From: Aquamicrobium aerolatum DSM 21857
GTDB lineage: Bacteria > Pseudomonadota > Alphaproteobacteria > Rhizobiales > Rhizobiaceae
DNA length: 64,000 nucleotides
Assembly (NCBI RefSeq): GCF_900113935.1
Contig: NZ_FORF01000016.1
Coordinates: forward strand, 1-64,000
Direction: 5' to 3'
The notes below the pieces were generated by a model. The model had not been told where the DNA came from. It made no database searches and saw only the letters and a program-made list of their open reading frames with translations. The position numbers and the translations under genes are program-made. Positions 8,900 through 17,466 of the stretch are shown here, one piece after another; position 1 is the stretch's first letter, and each line of letters begins with the position of its first letter.

Positions 8900-11619
8900 A
8901 CGTGTTCGCATTGCGCATGCAGCGGAAGACTGACCCGGAAACAGGCGCCGTTCAGCCGTCCTTTGACCAGCGATAATGTGCCGCCCAGACGCTCCACGAT
9001 TCTGTAGCTGATGTTGAGGCCCAACCCCAGCCCGACACCGGCACCAGACTGCACCGAGCTTCCTGCCCTGACGAACTTGTCGAAAATGCTCTCGCGATAG
9101 GCTTCGTTGATGCCGCTGCCATTGTCGGAAATCTCCACGATGTAACATCCGTTCTCGATGAACGAGGTCACGTGAACTCTCGGATCCGAGGCATCATTGT
9201 GAGAGATTGCGTTGGCAATGATGTTGATGAAAACCTGACTGAGGCGACCCGCGTCTGCGAGCACCCAGCCACAACAGACGCGCGCCCCCAATTCGATCGA
9301 TATCATACGCCGCCTTGCCAGCGCCTCGCAGACGGCGATCGACCGATCCAGAACGGCCTCGCCATTGCTGGGTGCGTTCTCCCAGTTGCGCTCGCCATGT
9401 TCAAGCGCGCTGAGGTCCAGAATTTCCTCGATCAGCCTCGTCAAGCGCACGCTCTCATTGTGGATCGTGGAGATGAAGCGATCGATCTGTTCCGGAGAAA
9501 GATCCTGTTCTGTCATCAGGATCTCAGAGAAGGAACGGATCGACGTCATCGGCGTGCGAATTTCATGGCTCACCTGCGACAGGAAGTCGTCCTTCTGCCG
9601 ATGCAATTCCTGCAACTTGGCATTGGCCTCCTGCAACTGCTGGGCTGCAATACGAAGTTCTCGCGATTTTTCTTCCAGTTCGTGCGAATATTCGATGGCT
9701 TGCTGGGTCTCGTCGGCCATCCGCATCACCTCTTCAAGCGAGATGCTGTCCTTGGCCACCACTGTGGTCAGCAGGATGTGCGCAGACGCTGACCCGATGG
9801 AGCCAGCAAGCTCCTTCTCCAGCTTCGTGATGAAATCTGGCGGAACATCGGCGTCGCCATTTGATGGACCACGGTCGATACCCGACGCTTCAAACAGTGC
9901 CGTGGCCTGCTTCCAGCCCAGCACGCGCTCCGCCACCAGGAACAGGTCGCCCGTCGTCACCGAACCCCTGGCAATATGCGGCTGCATGGAGGCGCGTCGC
10001 TGAAACGCGTCGACAAACAACGTAGCCTGTATCCTCTCCATCGCCTCTTGCGAGGTCGACATCGAAACGACCACCAGCACGGACACGTTGACGAGCAGGC
10101 TCCAGAAGACCGAATGGACCAGCGGATCAATATCGGTCAAACCGAACATTGCCTCCGGCCGAAGCGAGGTAATCCCCCAGGGCCCATGCTCCATGAGAAC
10201 TGCAATTGCCGGGCTGGTCGTTTCAAAACTGGGCATGAAAAGCGTCCACGCCCACACGAAAAACCCGAGCAGCGTGCCATAGAATGCGCCCTGGACAGTG
10301 GCGTGACGCCAATAGAGCGCGGCCAGCAGCGCCGGCAGGAATTGCGCGACGCCTGCAAACGAAATCAGGCCGATGGGTGCGAGCGCATCCGAATCCTTGG
10401 CAAACCAGAAATAGAGGAAACCCAGCAGCAGCATCACCGCGATCGACACGCGCCGCGCGCGCAGCATCAGCCGCGCGATCCCCCTCTCGCCCGTTTCTTC
10501 GGGAAAACGCGCTCCGCGCAGGAGCAATGGCAATACAACGTGATTGGAAACCATGATCGACAGCGCGATTGAGGCGACGATGATCATCGATGTCGCGCTG
10601 GAAAAGCCCCCGATAAACGCAAACAACGCCAGCGCATCATACCCTGCCGACATTGGCAGGGTCAGCACGAACATGTCCGGGTTGGAGCCTTCAGGCATCG
10701 TGGCGAGGCCGTAATAGGCAATCGGCATCGTGAAGATGCTCATCAGCAGAAGATATGCAGGAAAGGCCCATCCGGCCGTGCGCAAATGATCTTCGTTCGA
10801 ATTCTCGACGACAGTGATCTGAAACTGCCGCGGCAGGCAGATAACCGCACATGCCGACAAGGCAAGGACTGCCACCCATCTGCTCCCAAGAGGCTGCTGC
10901 TCATGAATATCGAGGCCTGCTTCGACCGCTTTGGTGAAGATGTCGCTTGCCCCGCCACCAAGACCGAACACCACGAAAACTCCGACCGCCAAAAGTGCAA
11001 TCAGCTTGACCACCGCCTCGAACGCAATCGCGGCAACGACACCGGGATGCTGTTCGCGCGCATCGACATTTCGCGTGCCAAACAGGATGGTGAACAGCGC
11101 CATGCCCACCGCGACACCGAATGCCAGCGTCAGCTCGTCAAGACGCGCAAGATGGTCTTCGCCACCCTTCGCGACAGAAACCGCCTGGATTGACGTCGTG
11201 ATGGCCTTCAGCTGCAGCGCGATATAGGGCGTGATGCTGACGACCGCGATCAGGGTCACCAACACTGCAAGCCGGCTGGATTTACCAAAGCGCGACGACA
11301 AAAAGTCGGCGACCGAGGTGATGCGTTGCGCATGACTGATATGGATCAGCTTGCGAAGCATGAACCACCAACCGACAAAAACGATGGTCGGCCCCATATA
11401 GATGGCGAGGAACTCCAGCCCGTTACGTGCAGCGGTGCCGACAGCGCCGTAGAACGTCCAGGAGGTGCAATAGACCGAGATCGACAGCGTGTAGATCGCC
11501 GGCGAGCGCAGAAAATGAGCATAGCCGCTATGGGCGTGCTGTTCCGAAACCCAGGCGATCAGAAACAGAAGCCCGACATAGGCAACGCCGGTCAGAATCA
11601 CGAAATCCGGAGAAAGCAT
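8881..11619 (-). CDS. sodium/solute symporter-histidine kinase hybrid sensor (CrbS/CbrA type)
   Basis: 912-aa membrane sensor. Residues 1 to about 520 form an SLC5 (SSS) symporter-like domain with about 13 helices. A linker (about 540-640) resembles the STAC domain, followed by a coiled coil at 640-675. The HisKA domain has phospho-accepting His685 in SQVSHEIRTP, and the HATPase domain has N box NIIANAISHND, G1 box DNGSGINE and G2 box GVGLGLGL. It lacks a C-terminal receiver, unlike some relatives. CrbS in Vibrio controls acs and acetate use; CbrA in Pseudomonas controls carbon/nitrogen use. Its start overlaps the stop of the small membrane protein gene by 1 nt, and a single-domain receiver gene lies first in the operon. 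Its 3' end overlaps the regulator gene at 7370-8899. Confidence 0.93.
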   Translation of the reverse strand: MLSPDFVILTGVAYVGLLFLIAWVSEQHAHSGYAHFLRSPAIYTLSISVYCTSWTFYGAVGTAARNGLEFLAIYMGPTIVFVGWWFMLRKLIHISHAQRITSVADFLSSRFGKSSRLAVLVTLIAVVSITPYIALQLKAITTSIQAVSVAKGGEDHLARLDELTLAFGVAVGMALFTILFGTRNVDAREQHPGVVAAIAFEAVVKLIALLAVGVFVVFGLGGGASDIFTKAVEAGLDIHEQQPLGSRWVAVLALSACAVICLPRQFQITVVENSNEDHLRTAGWAFPAYLLLMSIFTMPIAYYGLATMPEGSNPDMFVLTLPMSAGYDALALFAFIGGFSSATSMIIVASIALSIMVSNHVVLPLLLRGARFPEETGERGIARLMLRARRVSIAVMLLLGFLYFWFAKDSDALAPIGLISFAGVAQFLPALLAALYWRHATVQGAFYGTLLGFFVWAWTLFMPSFETTSPAIAVLMEHGPWGITSLRPEAMFGLTDIDPLVHSVFWSLLVNVSVLVVVSMSTSQEAMERIQATLFVDAFQRRASMQPHIARGSVTTGDLFLVAERVLGWKQATALFEASGIDRGPSNGDADVPPDFITKLEKELAGSIGSASAHILLTTVVAKDSISLEEVMRMADETQQAIEYSHELEEKSRELRIAAQQLQEANAKLQELHRQKDDFLSQVSHEIRTPMTSIRSFSEILMTEQDLSPEQIDRFISTIHNESVRLTRLIEEILDLSALEHGERNWENAPSNGEAVLDRSIAVCEALARRRMISIELGARVCCGWVLADAGRLSQVFINIIANAISHNDASDPRVHVTSFIENGCYIVEISDNGSGINEAYRESIFDKFVRAGSSVQSGAGVGLGLGLNISYRIVERLGGTLSLVKGRLNGACFRVSLPLHAQCEHVQALRS

Positions 11620-11903
11620 CAGACGATGCCTGTCCGCTTGGCGCGTGGGTGCTTGTCATCCATCCCGGACCCGCCCGGCCCGGCAGATGGAAGCAGAAAC
11701 GCCAATGCGACAGCTGCCCCAACCAGAAACAGCCATACGCCAAACAGATAGACAATTTCGAGAGGAATCCCGAAGACGCGCACGCGCACGATGAAGAGGT
11801 TGGCGAGCAACGGCATCAACAGAACGACACCGAAGGCAGGGATTATCACGGATAGATTTTGACGCTTGCCGTCGGCCTCGCGCGACCATCGCCTCTCAGG
11901 CAT
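11619..11903 (-). CDS. small two-helix membrane protein coupled to the symporter kinase
   Basis: 94-aa protein with a basic, charged N-terminus, two hydrophobic helices (about residues 18-38 and 43-65, the latter VYLFGVWLFLVGAAVALAFLL), and a Gly/Pro-rich then basic tail. The chosen ATG (11901-11903) lies 8 bp inside the end of the receiver gene. Its stop overlaps the kinase start by one base, so the three genes are translationally coupled. Pseudomonas CbrX is a small protein placed the same way before CbrA, and YjcH precedes the acetate permease ActP. I infer a helper or stabiliser of the symporter domain. No enzymatic motif is visible. Confidence 0.75.
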   Translation of the reverse strand: MPERRWSREADGKRQNLSVIIPAFGVVLLMPLLANLFIVRVRVFGIPLEIVYLFGVWLFLVGAAVALAFLLPSAGPGGSGMDDKHPRAKRTGIV

Positions 11904-12270
11904 GATGAAGCGCCAGCATCCGCCGCACCTCGGCGACGACGTCCGTGTTGGCATAGGGCTTGGTTATGAAGCCATCAGCGTTGAGTTCAGCGGCAAGTTC
12001 ACGGTCATATTGCTGGCCCCGCGCTGTCAGAACCACGACAGCGGTCTTTGTCATGCCCGGGTCCGCGCGGATCGCCTTCAGGACGTCAAGGCCGCTTTTC
12101 TTCGGCAACATGATATCGAGCAGAAGCATCCTGGGCTTGAGCCGCCTGACAGCTTCTAAAGCAAGATCCCCATCCCTGGCCGAAGCCACCGTCCATCCGT
12201 TCCGCCCGAGTATAAAACTGAGCGAATCGAGAATAGCTGGCTCATCTTCGACAATCAAAATGTCGGTCAT
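11896..12270 (-). CDS. single-domain response regulator
   Basis: 124 aa, receiver domain only. Acidic pocket residues E8 and D9, phospho-acceptor D52 in LLLDIMLP, T82 in VLTARG, and K104 in FITKPY are all present, so it should accept phosphate from the kinase at 8881-11619. There is no output domain, unlike CrbR (LuxR type) or CbrB (NtrC type). The ATG at 12268-12270 has GGGGGAG upstream; the longer frame starting at 12339 is less likely. It is the first gene of a three-gene overlapping operon. With no DNA-binding part it must act on another protein, and the nearby regulator with a kinase-like dimerisation segment is an obvious candidate (inference). Confidence 0.9.
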   Translation of the reverse strand: MTDILIVEDEPAILDSLSFILGRNGWTVASARDGDLALEAVRRLKPRMLLLDIMLPKKSGLDVLKAIRADPGMTKTAVVVLTARGQQYDRELAAELNADGFITKPYANTDVVAEVRRMLALHHA

Positions 12271-12885
12271 AGTCACTCCCCCAAATCTTGACCCGTTGAT
12301 CGGGCTCTTTTTCTGTTCCTCCTGCGACCCTGCATTCATGGCGGTCGATGTCGCCGCCCTTTTCCAGTCTCAGGAGCAGATCGGTCCCCTCCTCAAGGAA
12401 CTCGATCCTGACAGATCAGGTGCTGATAAAAATGCAGCATCGGCGCACAGGTTTCGCAAAGGTCTTTGACAAAGACTCTTGTTGCCAACCTGCGCAAATT
12501 GCACGGCACCCGCCTTGAAAGCCTCCTCGGATCTAAAAGTTCGGCAATTCTTGCTCTTCTTGCTACGGAAAAAACATTCTCCAGCAGCGGCTGGTTCTGC
12601 CGACACCATATTCTTGAGATTGCCAGCTAGCGTGCAATTGTCAACTCGCATCGCCTCGGTCTTGCGACCGGTTCCCGTCCGGATCGGAAAGCGCAGGCAC
12701 GCCCTGAAACCATTCCGGCAGTTCAGGAGCGCATTTCCCTCGTCGGGACGGCGTCGACGAACCGCAGCCAGGTCATCGCTTCCTCGGAAGCAACGAGCCC
12801 GACTTGATGGCTGCAGCCATTTGAGAGCGGAGATGGAGGTAGAATATGTCGCCGACGGCGGTTCGCACAAATTGCGTGCTATGGG
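12271..12885. other. intergenic region without a recognisable gene
   Basis: About 615 bp between the receiver gene and the hairpin cluster. Open frames here have no ribosome sites and no recognisable protein character. The part next to 12270 must hold the promoter of the receiver-kinase operon. TTTGC-containing stretches occur on the minus strand around 12452-12460 and 12490-12500 and resemble those in the 7215-7369 region. Nothing else can be assigned. Confidence 0.5.
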
Positions 12886-13062
12886 CTGCCTGCGCGGAGC
12901 AATGCCGCGCAGGCAGTCGGTCGTTTCCGGCTTCCGGCAGGCCGGAAACCCGTCATTTCTGGAGCATCGGACCGAAAAGTGTACCCGGTTTTCGGATTAT
13001 TCCGATGCTCATTCAAAGTGTTAGAGCGTCCTTTGTGCGTCCAATTGGACGCACGGCGCTCT
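12886..13062. repeat. cluster of four hairpins (mosaic repeat) at the end of the TRAP operon
   Basis: Four consecutive inverted repeats. A 12-bp stem pairs 12886-12897 with 12905-12916. A 9-bp stem pairs 12923-12931 with 12941-12949. A two-part stem pairs 12962-12978 with 12989-13010, having the flank gagcatcgga and inner ccgaaaa. The last is a palindrome with core gtgcgtccaattggacgcac at 13035-13054. The last hairpin ends in gcgctctaaa, which supplies the TAG stop of the dctM-like gene. The structure resembles intergenic mosaic elements of rhizobia and may also act as a terminator. Confidence 0.7.
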
Positions 13063-14335
13063 AAAACATCAGCTTTGGCAATGTGGTGCTGATCGCCGGA
13101 ACGTAGGAGACGAGCATCAGGGCCACCACCATCAGGAGAATTGTCGGGATAGCTGCCTTGAACACCTCGCCAAGCGTCATCTTGGAAATCCCCATGGCGA
13201 CGAACAGATTGAGGCCGACCGGGGGCGTCAGCATGCCTACCGACAGATTGACCAGCATGATGATACCGAAATGGATCGGGTCCACGCCAACCGAAGCTGC
13301 AATTGGCTGCATCAGCGGTGCCAGGATGATGATCGCAGACGCACTGTCGAGAAAACAGCCAGCCACGAGCAGGATCAGGTTGAACAACATCACGATCACG
13401 ACCGGATTGTCTGTACCTGACAGTATGTATGCCGCCAGCTGCGATGGCGCACCGCTATTTGCCAGAAGCCAGGAGAAAGACGACGCACCGGCGGTAATCA
13501 GCAGCAACGGCCCTGCCAGCAACCCCGTATTGCGAAGAATTATCAAGGTTTCCTTGGGTGAAATGGTCCGATAGACGAACGCGCCGATGAAGTAGCCGTA
13601 AAGACAGGCAGCTGCCGCAGACTCGGTCGGGGTGAACACCCCGCTATAAATGCCGCCGAGCAGAACCACTGGCAGCCCCAGTCCCCAGGCCGAGCGCTTG
13701 AACGCTGCCGAGATCGAGGCCAGCGTCGGAAACGGATCACGCGGATACTTCTTGATGGCGGAGTACCAGCTTGCATAGAGGATCAGCATCCCGCCGATGA
13801 GAAGCGCCGGGAACAGCCCGGCCGCAAACAGCTGCCCGACAGATGTCGCCGTGACCGATCCATAGATGATCAGCGCGATTGAAGGCGGGACGATCGGCCC
13901 GAGCGTTCCCGATGTCGTGATCAGCCCGATGGCGAAATACTTGTTGTAGCCGGCAGCAACCATCGCCGGATACATGATCGTTCCGATCGCGATCACCGTC
14001 GCGGGACTTGAGCCGGAAATCGAGCCGAACATCAGGCAGGCGACGACCGACGCGGCAGCAAGGCCGCCCGGCAACCAGCCGATCAAGGCGCGCGCCAGTC
14101 CGATCAGCCTGTCGGACAGGCCGCCAATCCGCATGAGTTCCGCAGCCAGAATGAAGAACGGAATCGACATCAGGGAGAAGTTGTTCATCCCCGAGAACAT
14201 GCGCATGGGTACAACCAGCGGATCCACGCCGCCGTTGAAATAAAGGACCGCGACCACTGCCAGTGCAAGGCTTGCAAAAATCGGCAAGCCGAAGAACAGG
14301 ATCACAAAAAAGGTAGGAAGAAGCGATGCGACCAT
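13061..14335 (-). CDS. TRAP transporter large permease (DctM family)
   Basis: 424-aa inner-membrane subunit with about 11-12 helices. It has the DctM signatures FGLPIFASLALAVVAVL near the N-terminus, GGLAAASVVACLMFGSISGSS near residues 90-110, and TPTESAAAACLYG in the middle. The C-terminal half contains a repeat of these features (LTPPVGLNLFVAMG). It uses an ion gradient with the small permease and the binding protein to import the ligand. The gene follows the small permease gene by 11 bp. The stop codon lies within a repeat hairpin. Confidence 0.94.
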   Translation of the reverse strand: MVASLLPTFFVILFFGLPIFASLALAVVAVLYFNGGVDPLVVPMRMFSGMNNFSLMSIPFFILAAELMRIGGLSDRLIGLARALIGWLPGGLAAASVVACLMFGSISGSSPATVIAIGTIMYPAMVAAGYNKYFAIGLITTSGTLGPIVPPSIALIIYGSVTATSVGQLFAAGLFPALLIGGMLILYASWYSAIKKYPRDPFPTLASISAAFKRSAWGLGLPVVLLGGIYSGVFTPTESAAAACLYGYFIGAFVYRTISPKETLIILRNTGLLAGPLLLITAGASSFSWLLANSGAPSQLAAYILSGTDNPVVIVMLFNLILLVAGCFLDSASAIIILAPLMQPIAASVGVDPIHFGIIMLVNLSVGMLTPPVGLNLFVAMGISKMTLGEVFKAAIPTILLMVVALMLVSYVPAISTTLPKLMF

Positions 14336-14346
14336 GATGTCTGAGC

Positions 14347-14856
14347 CTATGCGTTCTTGATTTCAGATTTTGGGGGCTCGTAGTCGCGACCCGCCCCAAG
14401 CTCGCTCAACACCAGGCAATAGCGCAGTGCCATCAGCAGGCCCGAGATTGGGATGATCAGATACACATATCCGACCGGGATTCGCATGGCGGGCGACAAT
14501 TGTCCCATGCGAAGCGTGTTCTGCGAAAGGCGGTAGCCGTAATAGATGAGGATGACGGCAAACCCGACGCCCATCAGCGCCGCGATCACATGCATGGCAC
14601 GCGCGGCTTTGGGGCCGACAAAAGCAAGTCCGGCATCCACGCTGATATGAGCTGCGTAGCGCACACCCATGCCCATGGTCAAAAAGCTCATGGTGATGAG
14701 CGAATACAAGATCAGCTCTTCAGACCAGTACAGCGAATTGTTGAACACGTAGCGAGCTGCAACCTGCACGATCGCTGTAACGGTAGCGATCAGCATCAGC
14801 GCAGTGACGAGGATGTTTTCCACCCAGTCAGCAATGCGATTAATCGAACTTATCAT
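14347..14856 (-). CDS. TRAP transporter small permease (DctQ family)
   Basis: 169 aa with four hydrophobic helices. The family pattern NRIADWVENILVTALM is at the N-terminus, the conserved WSEELILYSLITMSFL is near residues 43-58, and a glycine-rich end helix follows. The ATG at 14854-14856 is preceded by a G-rich ribosome site and lies 22 bp beyond the stop of the binding-protein gene. The longer frame to 14910 would overlap that gene and is rejected. It works with the neighbouring large permease and binding protein. Confidence 0.9.
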   Translation of the reverse strand: MISSINRIADWVENILVTALMLIATVTAIVQVAARYVFNNSLYWSEELILYSLITMSFLTMGMGVRYAAHISVDAGLAFVGPKAARAMHVIAALMGVGFAVILIYYGYRLSQNTLRMGQLSPAMRIPVGYVYLIIPISGLLMALRYCLVLSELGAGRDYEPPKSEIKNA

Positions 14857-14878
14857 TCTGTCGACCCCCCGTGCGCTC

Positions 14879-15862
14879 TTAGCCGCGAGCCGTCGAAATC
14901 GCCTTTTCAAGCAACTCCGGCGTCACCTTGTCCTTGAACTCTTCATAGATCGGCTGCGACGCTTCGATGAAAGCAGCGCGACCTTCCGGGCTCAACTCGA
15001 TGATCTGGATCTGATCCTTGATCTCGTCGTGGACAGTTGCCTCATATTCGACGGTGAACTCGCGACCGGCATCACGCCCGACAGCCATCGCATCTTCCAC
15101 CACCTTCTGCAGGTCTTCCGGAAGGCTCTCCCAGGCCTGCTTGTTCATCACCGCGGCATAGGTGTGATACGTGTGATTGGTGAGCGTCATGTACTTCTGA
15201 ACTTCGTAGAAGCGCATGGAGTTGATGTTCGAGTAAGGGTTCTCCTGCCCCTCAACGACACCCTGCTGCAAGCCGTTGTAGACTTCGGTGAACGCCATTG
15301 CGGTCGGATTTGCGCCATAAGCCCGATAGGTCGCAAGCACGGTCGGAGCCTGCAGCGTGCGGAACTTGATGCCCTTCAGGTCGTCCGGCCCGTTGATCGG
15401 ACGGATATTGTTGGTCATGTGGCGGAAGCCCGCCCCCCACATCGAAATGCCCTTGAGATTGTTGTCACCCAGCGTGCCCAGCACTTCCTTGCCGACTTCG
15501 CCGTCGAGAACGCGCTTCATCGACTCCTGGTCGGTCATCAGGAAAGGAAGGTCGAGGAGATAGAACTTCTCGTTGAAATTGGTCAGGTTCGCGGTCGGCG
15601 GAATTGCAAAATGGACCAGTCCCATCTGCGTCTGCTCGATGATCTCCACGTCGCCGCCGAGCATCGCAGCAGGTCGGATTTCGATCGCGATACGGCCGTC
15701 GGAGTTCTTCTCGACCTCGGCCTTGAACACTTCGGCGGCGCGGGCGACTGGCGTCGATTCATTCAGCACGTGAGCGAACGTGAACGTGAACTCCTGAGCA
15801 AGGAGTGTGCTCGTGCCGCTGAAAAGCAAAGCGGATGTCAGAGCGAGGATAGTTTTCTTCAT
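14879..15862 (-). CDS. TRAP transporter substrate-binding protein (DctP family)
   Basis: 327 aa. A Sec signal peptide (MKKTILALTSALLFSGTSTLLA, then QEFTF) sends it to the periplasm. The family block KFRTLQAPT near residue 165 carries the arginine that in DctP proteins binds the ligand's carboxylate. FTEVYNGLQQGVVEGQENP follows. This suggests a carboxylate-bearing ligand. It is the first transporter gene after the amidase gene (20-bp gap), so the ligand may be an amide acid, or the amidase product's parent. Start ATG at 15860-15862; earlier Met codons lie inside the amidase gene. Confidence 0.93.
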   Translation of the reverse strand: MKKTILALTSALLFSGTSTLLAQEFTFTFAHVLNESTPVARAAEVFKAEVEKNSDGRIAIEIRPAAMLGGDVEIIEQTQMGLVHFAIPPTANLTNFNEKFYLLDLPFLMTDQESMKRVLDGEVGKEVLGTLGDNNLKGISMWGAGFRHMTNNIRPINGPDDLKGIKFRTLQAPTVLATYRAYGANPTAMAFTEVYNGLQQGVVEGQENPYSNINSMRFYEVQKYMTLTNHTYHTYAAVMNKQAWESLPEDLQKVVEDAMAVGRDAGREFTVEYEATVHDEIKDQIQIIELSPEGRAAFIEASQPIYEEFKDKVTPELLEKAISTARG

Positions 15863-15882
15863 GGTCGTGTTTCCCTTCCTAG

Positions 15883-17268
15883 TTATTGTTGAGTAAGACC
15901 AGCAGGTGTCCCGACAAGTTCTCGGGATCCTCCAATTTTTGTTTCGATGGCGTGCGCGATGGCCAGCAGCGACTCTTCGGAGCGCGGCGCCGCCATCAGC
16001 TGCATGCCCGCAGGCATGGCATTGCCGTCCAGCCCCATGGGCATTGTCAGGGCGCATTGGCCGAAGAGGTTGGCGATCACCGTATTGCGCAACACCTTCA
16101 TGTTGATCTGTGCGTATACGCCCGGCTCGGCGAGTTCATGGAGCGCCGGCGCGGAGATCGCGACGGTCGGCGTCGCGATGACGTCGCAGCGCTCGTAAAG
16201 CTTCGTAAATTCTCTTCCTCTGACAGCCAGCTCCTCGCGCCGGCGCAGATACTCGATGACCGACATCGAATGGGCGCTCTCGACACGGAGTTTGACGAGA
16301 GGATCGAGCGTGTGAATCTTTTCGGGAAAATTGCGCTCGATAAAGCTGCGCAGCTCCGCCGCCGAAAGGCCGCCTTGGCGGAAGATCTCAAACCCTTCAT
16401 CGCAGCCCGGTGTATCAAGGCTGACAAGAACTGCACCCGCCTGTTCCAGCACCTGAAGCTGTTTCTGGAACAACGCGGCGATCTCAGGATCGACCCCATC
16501 CAGAAAAAAACTGTCGGGAACACCGATGCGCAGTCCGAGCAACTCGCGCGGGCGAATGGTGGGAGCGTGAGGATCGATCGCGGCGAAGGCATAGGCGACG
16601 TCCTGCACGCTGCGCGCCAAAATCCCCGGCGTGTCGAGCGATGAGGAAAGCGGCACAATGCCGTCATTCGACCAGCGTCCAAAGGTGGTCTTGAGCCCGA
16701 CCATACCGGTAAAGCTTGCGGGCACCCGTACCGAACCCGCAGTGTCGGTGCCCAGCGCCAGCATGGCACTGCCTTCAAGCAACGACACACCGGCCCCGGA
16801 ACTCGATCCACCCGGTACACGCAGCTCATCATCCCGCGACCACGGGTTGAAAGGCGTGCCCCAATGGTTGTTGATGCCGATGCCGCCAAAGGCGAACTCC
16901 ACCGTATGCGTCTTGCCTGTCACAAGCGCCATCTGCGCAAGCAACCTCGACACAACCGGACCAGAACGGCTCCATCTGCCGGGAAGTGCTTCAGATGTAC
17001 CGGCGAAAACGGGCAGCCCCGGCACGCCGTAGAGATCCTTGACTGAAACGGGGATGCCCATCATCGGGCCGAGATCGACACCTGTCGCGATCATGCGGTG
17101 GAGCGCTTCGGCCTGTTCCCGAACGCGTGGGCCGTCCCACGTCTTGTAGGCGTTCAGGCGCGCGCCATGCCTGTCGTGAGCATCCAGTGCCAGATCAACG
17201 AGATCGAGAATCCTCCCGTCCCTGATAAATGCCGCTGTCTGCTGCAATGTGTCTGGCAAGCGCCGCAT
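15883..17268 (-). CDS. amidase (amidase signature family)
   Basis: 461 aa hydrolase of amides. The Ser-Ser-Lys triad can be placed: Lys in VSVKDLYGVPG, Ser in GGSSSGAG, and the nucleophile Ser in GTDTAGSVRVPAS. It has no partner GatB/GatC genes nearby, so it is a metabolic amidase rather than a tRNA amidotransferase subunit. The ATG at 17266-17268 has a GGGAGGG ribosome site 3-4 nt further up than ideal; the frame upstream of it has no better start. It is co-directional with, and directly upstream of, the TRAP genes and is preceded by a LysR gene, suggesting an uptake-and-hydrolysis pathway for an amide or amide acid. The substrate cannot be read from sequence. Confidence 0.9.
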   Translation of the reverse strand: MRRLPDTLQQTAAFIRDGRILDLVDLALDAHDRHGARLNAYKTWDGPRVREQAEALHRMIATGVDLGPMMGIPVSVKDLYGVPGLPVFAGTSEALPGRWSRSGPVVSRLLAQMALVTGKTHTVEFAFGGIGINNHWGTPFNPWSRDDELRVPGGSSSGAGVSLLEGSAMLALGTDTAGSVRVPASFTGMVGLKTTFGRWSNDGIVPLSSSLDTPGILARSVQDVAYAFAAIDPHAPTIRPRELLGLRIGVPDSFFLDGVDPEIAALFQKQLQVLEQAGAVLVSLDTPGCDEGFEIFRQGGLSAAELRSFIERNFPEKIHTLDPLVKLRVESAHSMSVIEYLRRREELAVRGREFTKLYERCDVIATPTVAISAPALHELAEPGVYAQINMKVLRNTVIANLFGQCALTMPMGLDGNAMPAGMQLMAAPRSEESLLAIAHAIETKIGGSRELVGTPAGLTQQ

Positions 17269-17466
17269 CAAACCCTCCCTGTTTGGCGGCAACTTACGGA
17301 GAGAGATGCGAAAATCCAGATGTCGACTTTGTGACAGGGGCAAGCGCCACGCCGTCAAGGGGGAGCAGCCCGCCGCTGGCCGGTCCCATATCATTGATGT
17401 TGAATGTGTTTTGCCGACGATGCCAAATCAGCAAACCCCTGTTGCCATTTGGGCAACAGTGGGAAA

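Noticed and set aside
12370-13024. Frames in the 12.3-13.0 kb gap as possible genes
   Set aside because: No ribosome sites, no recognisable protein features, and they run through hairpins.
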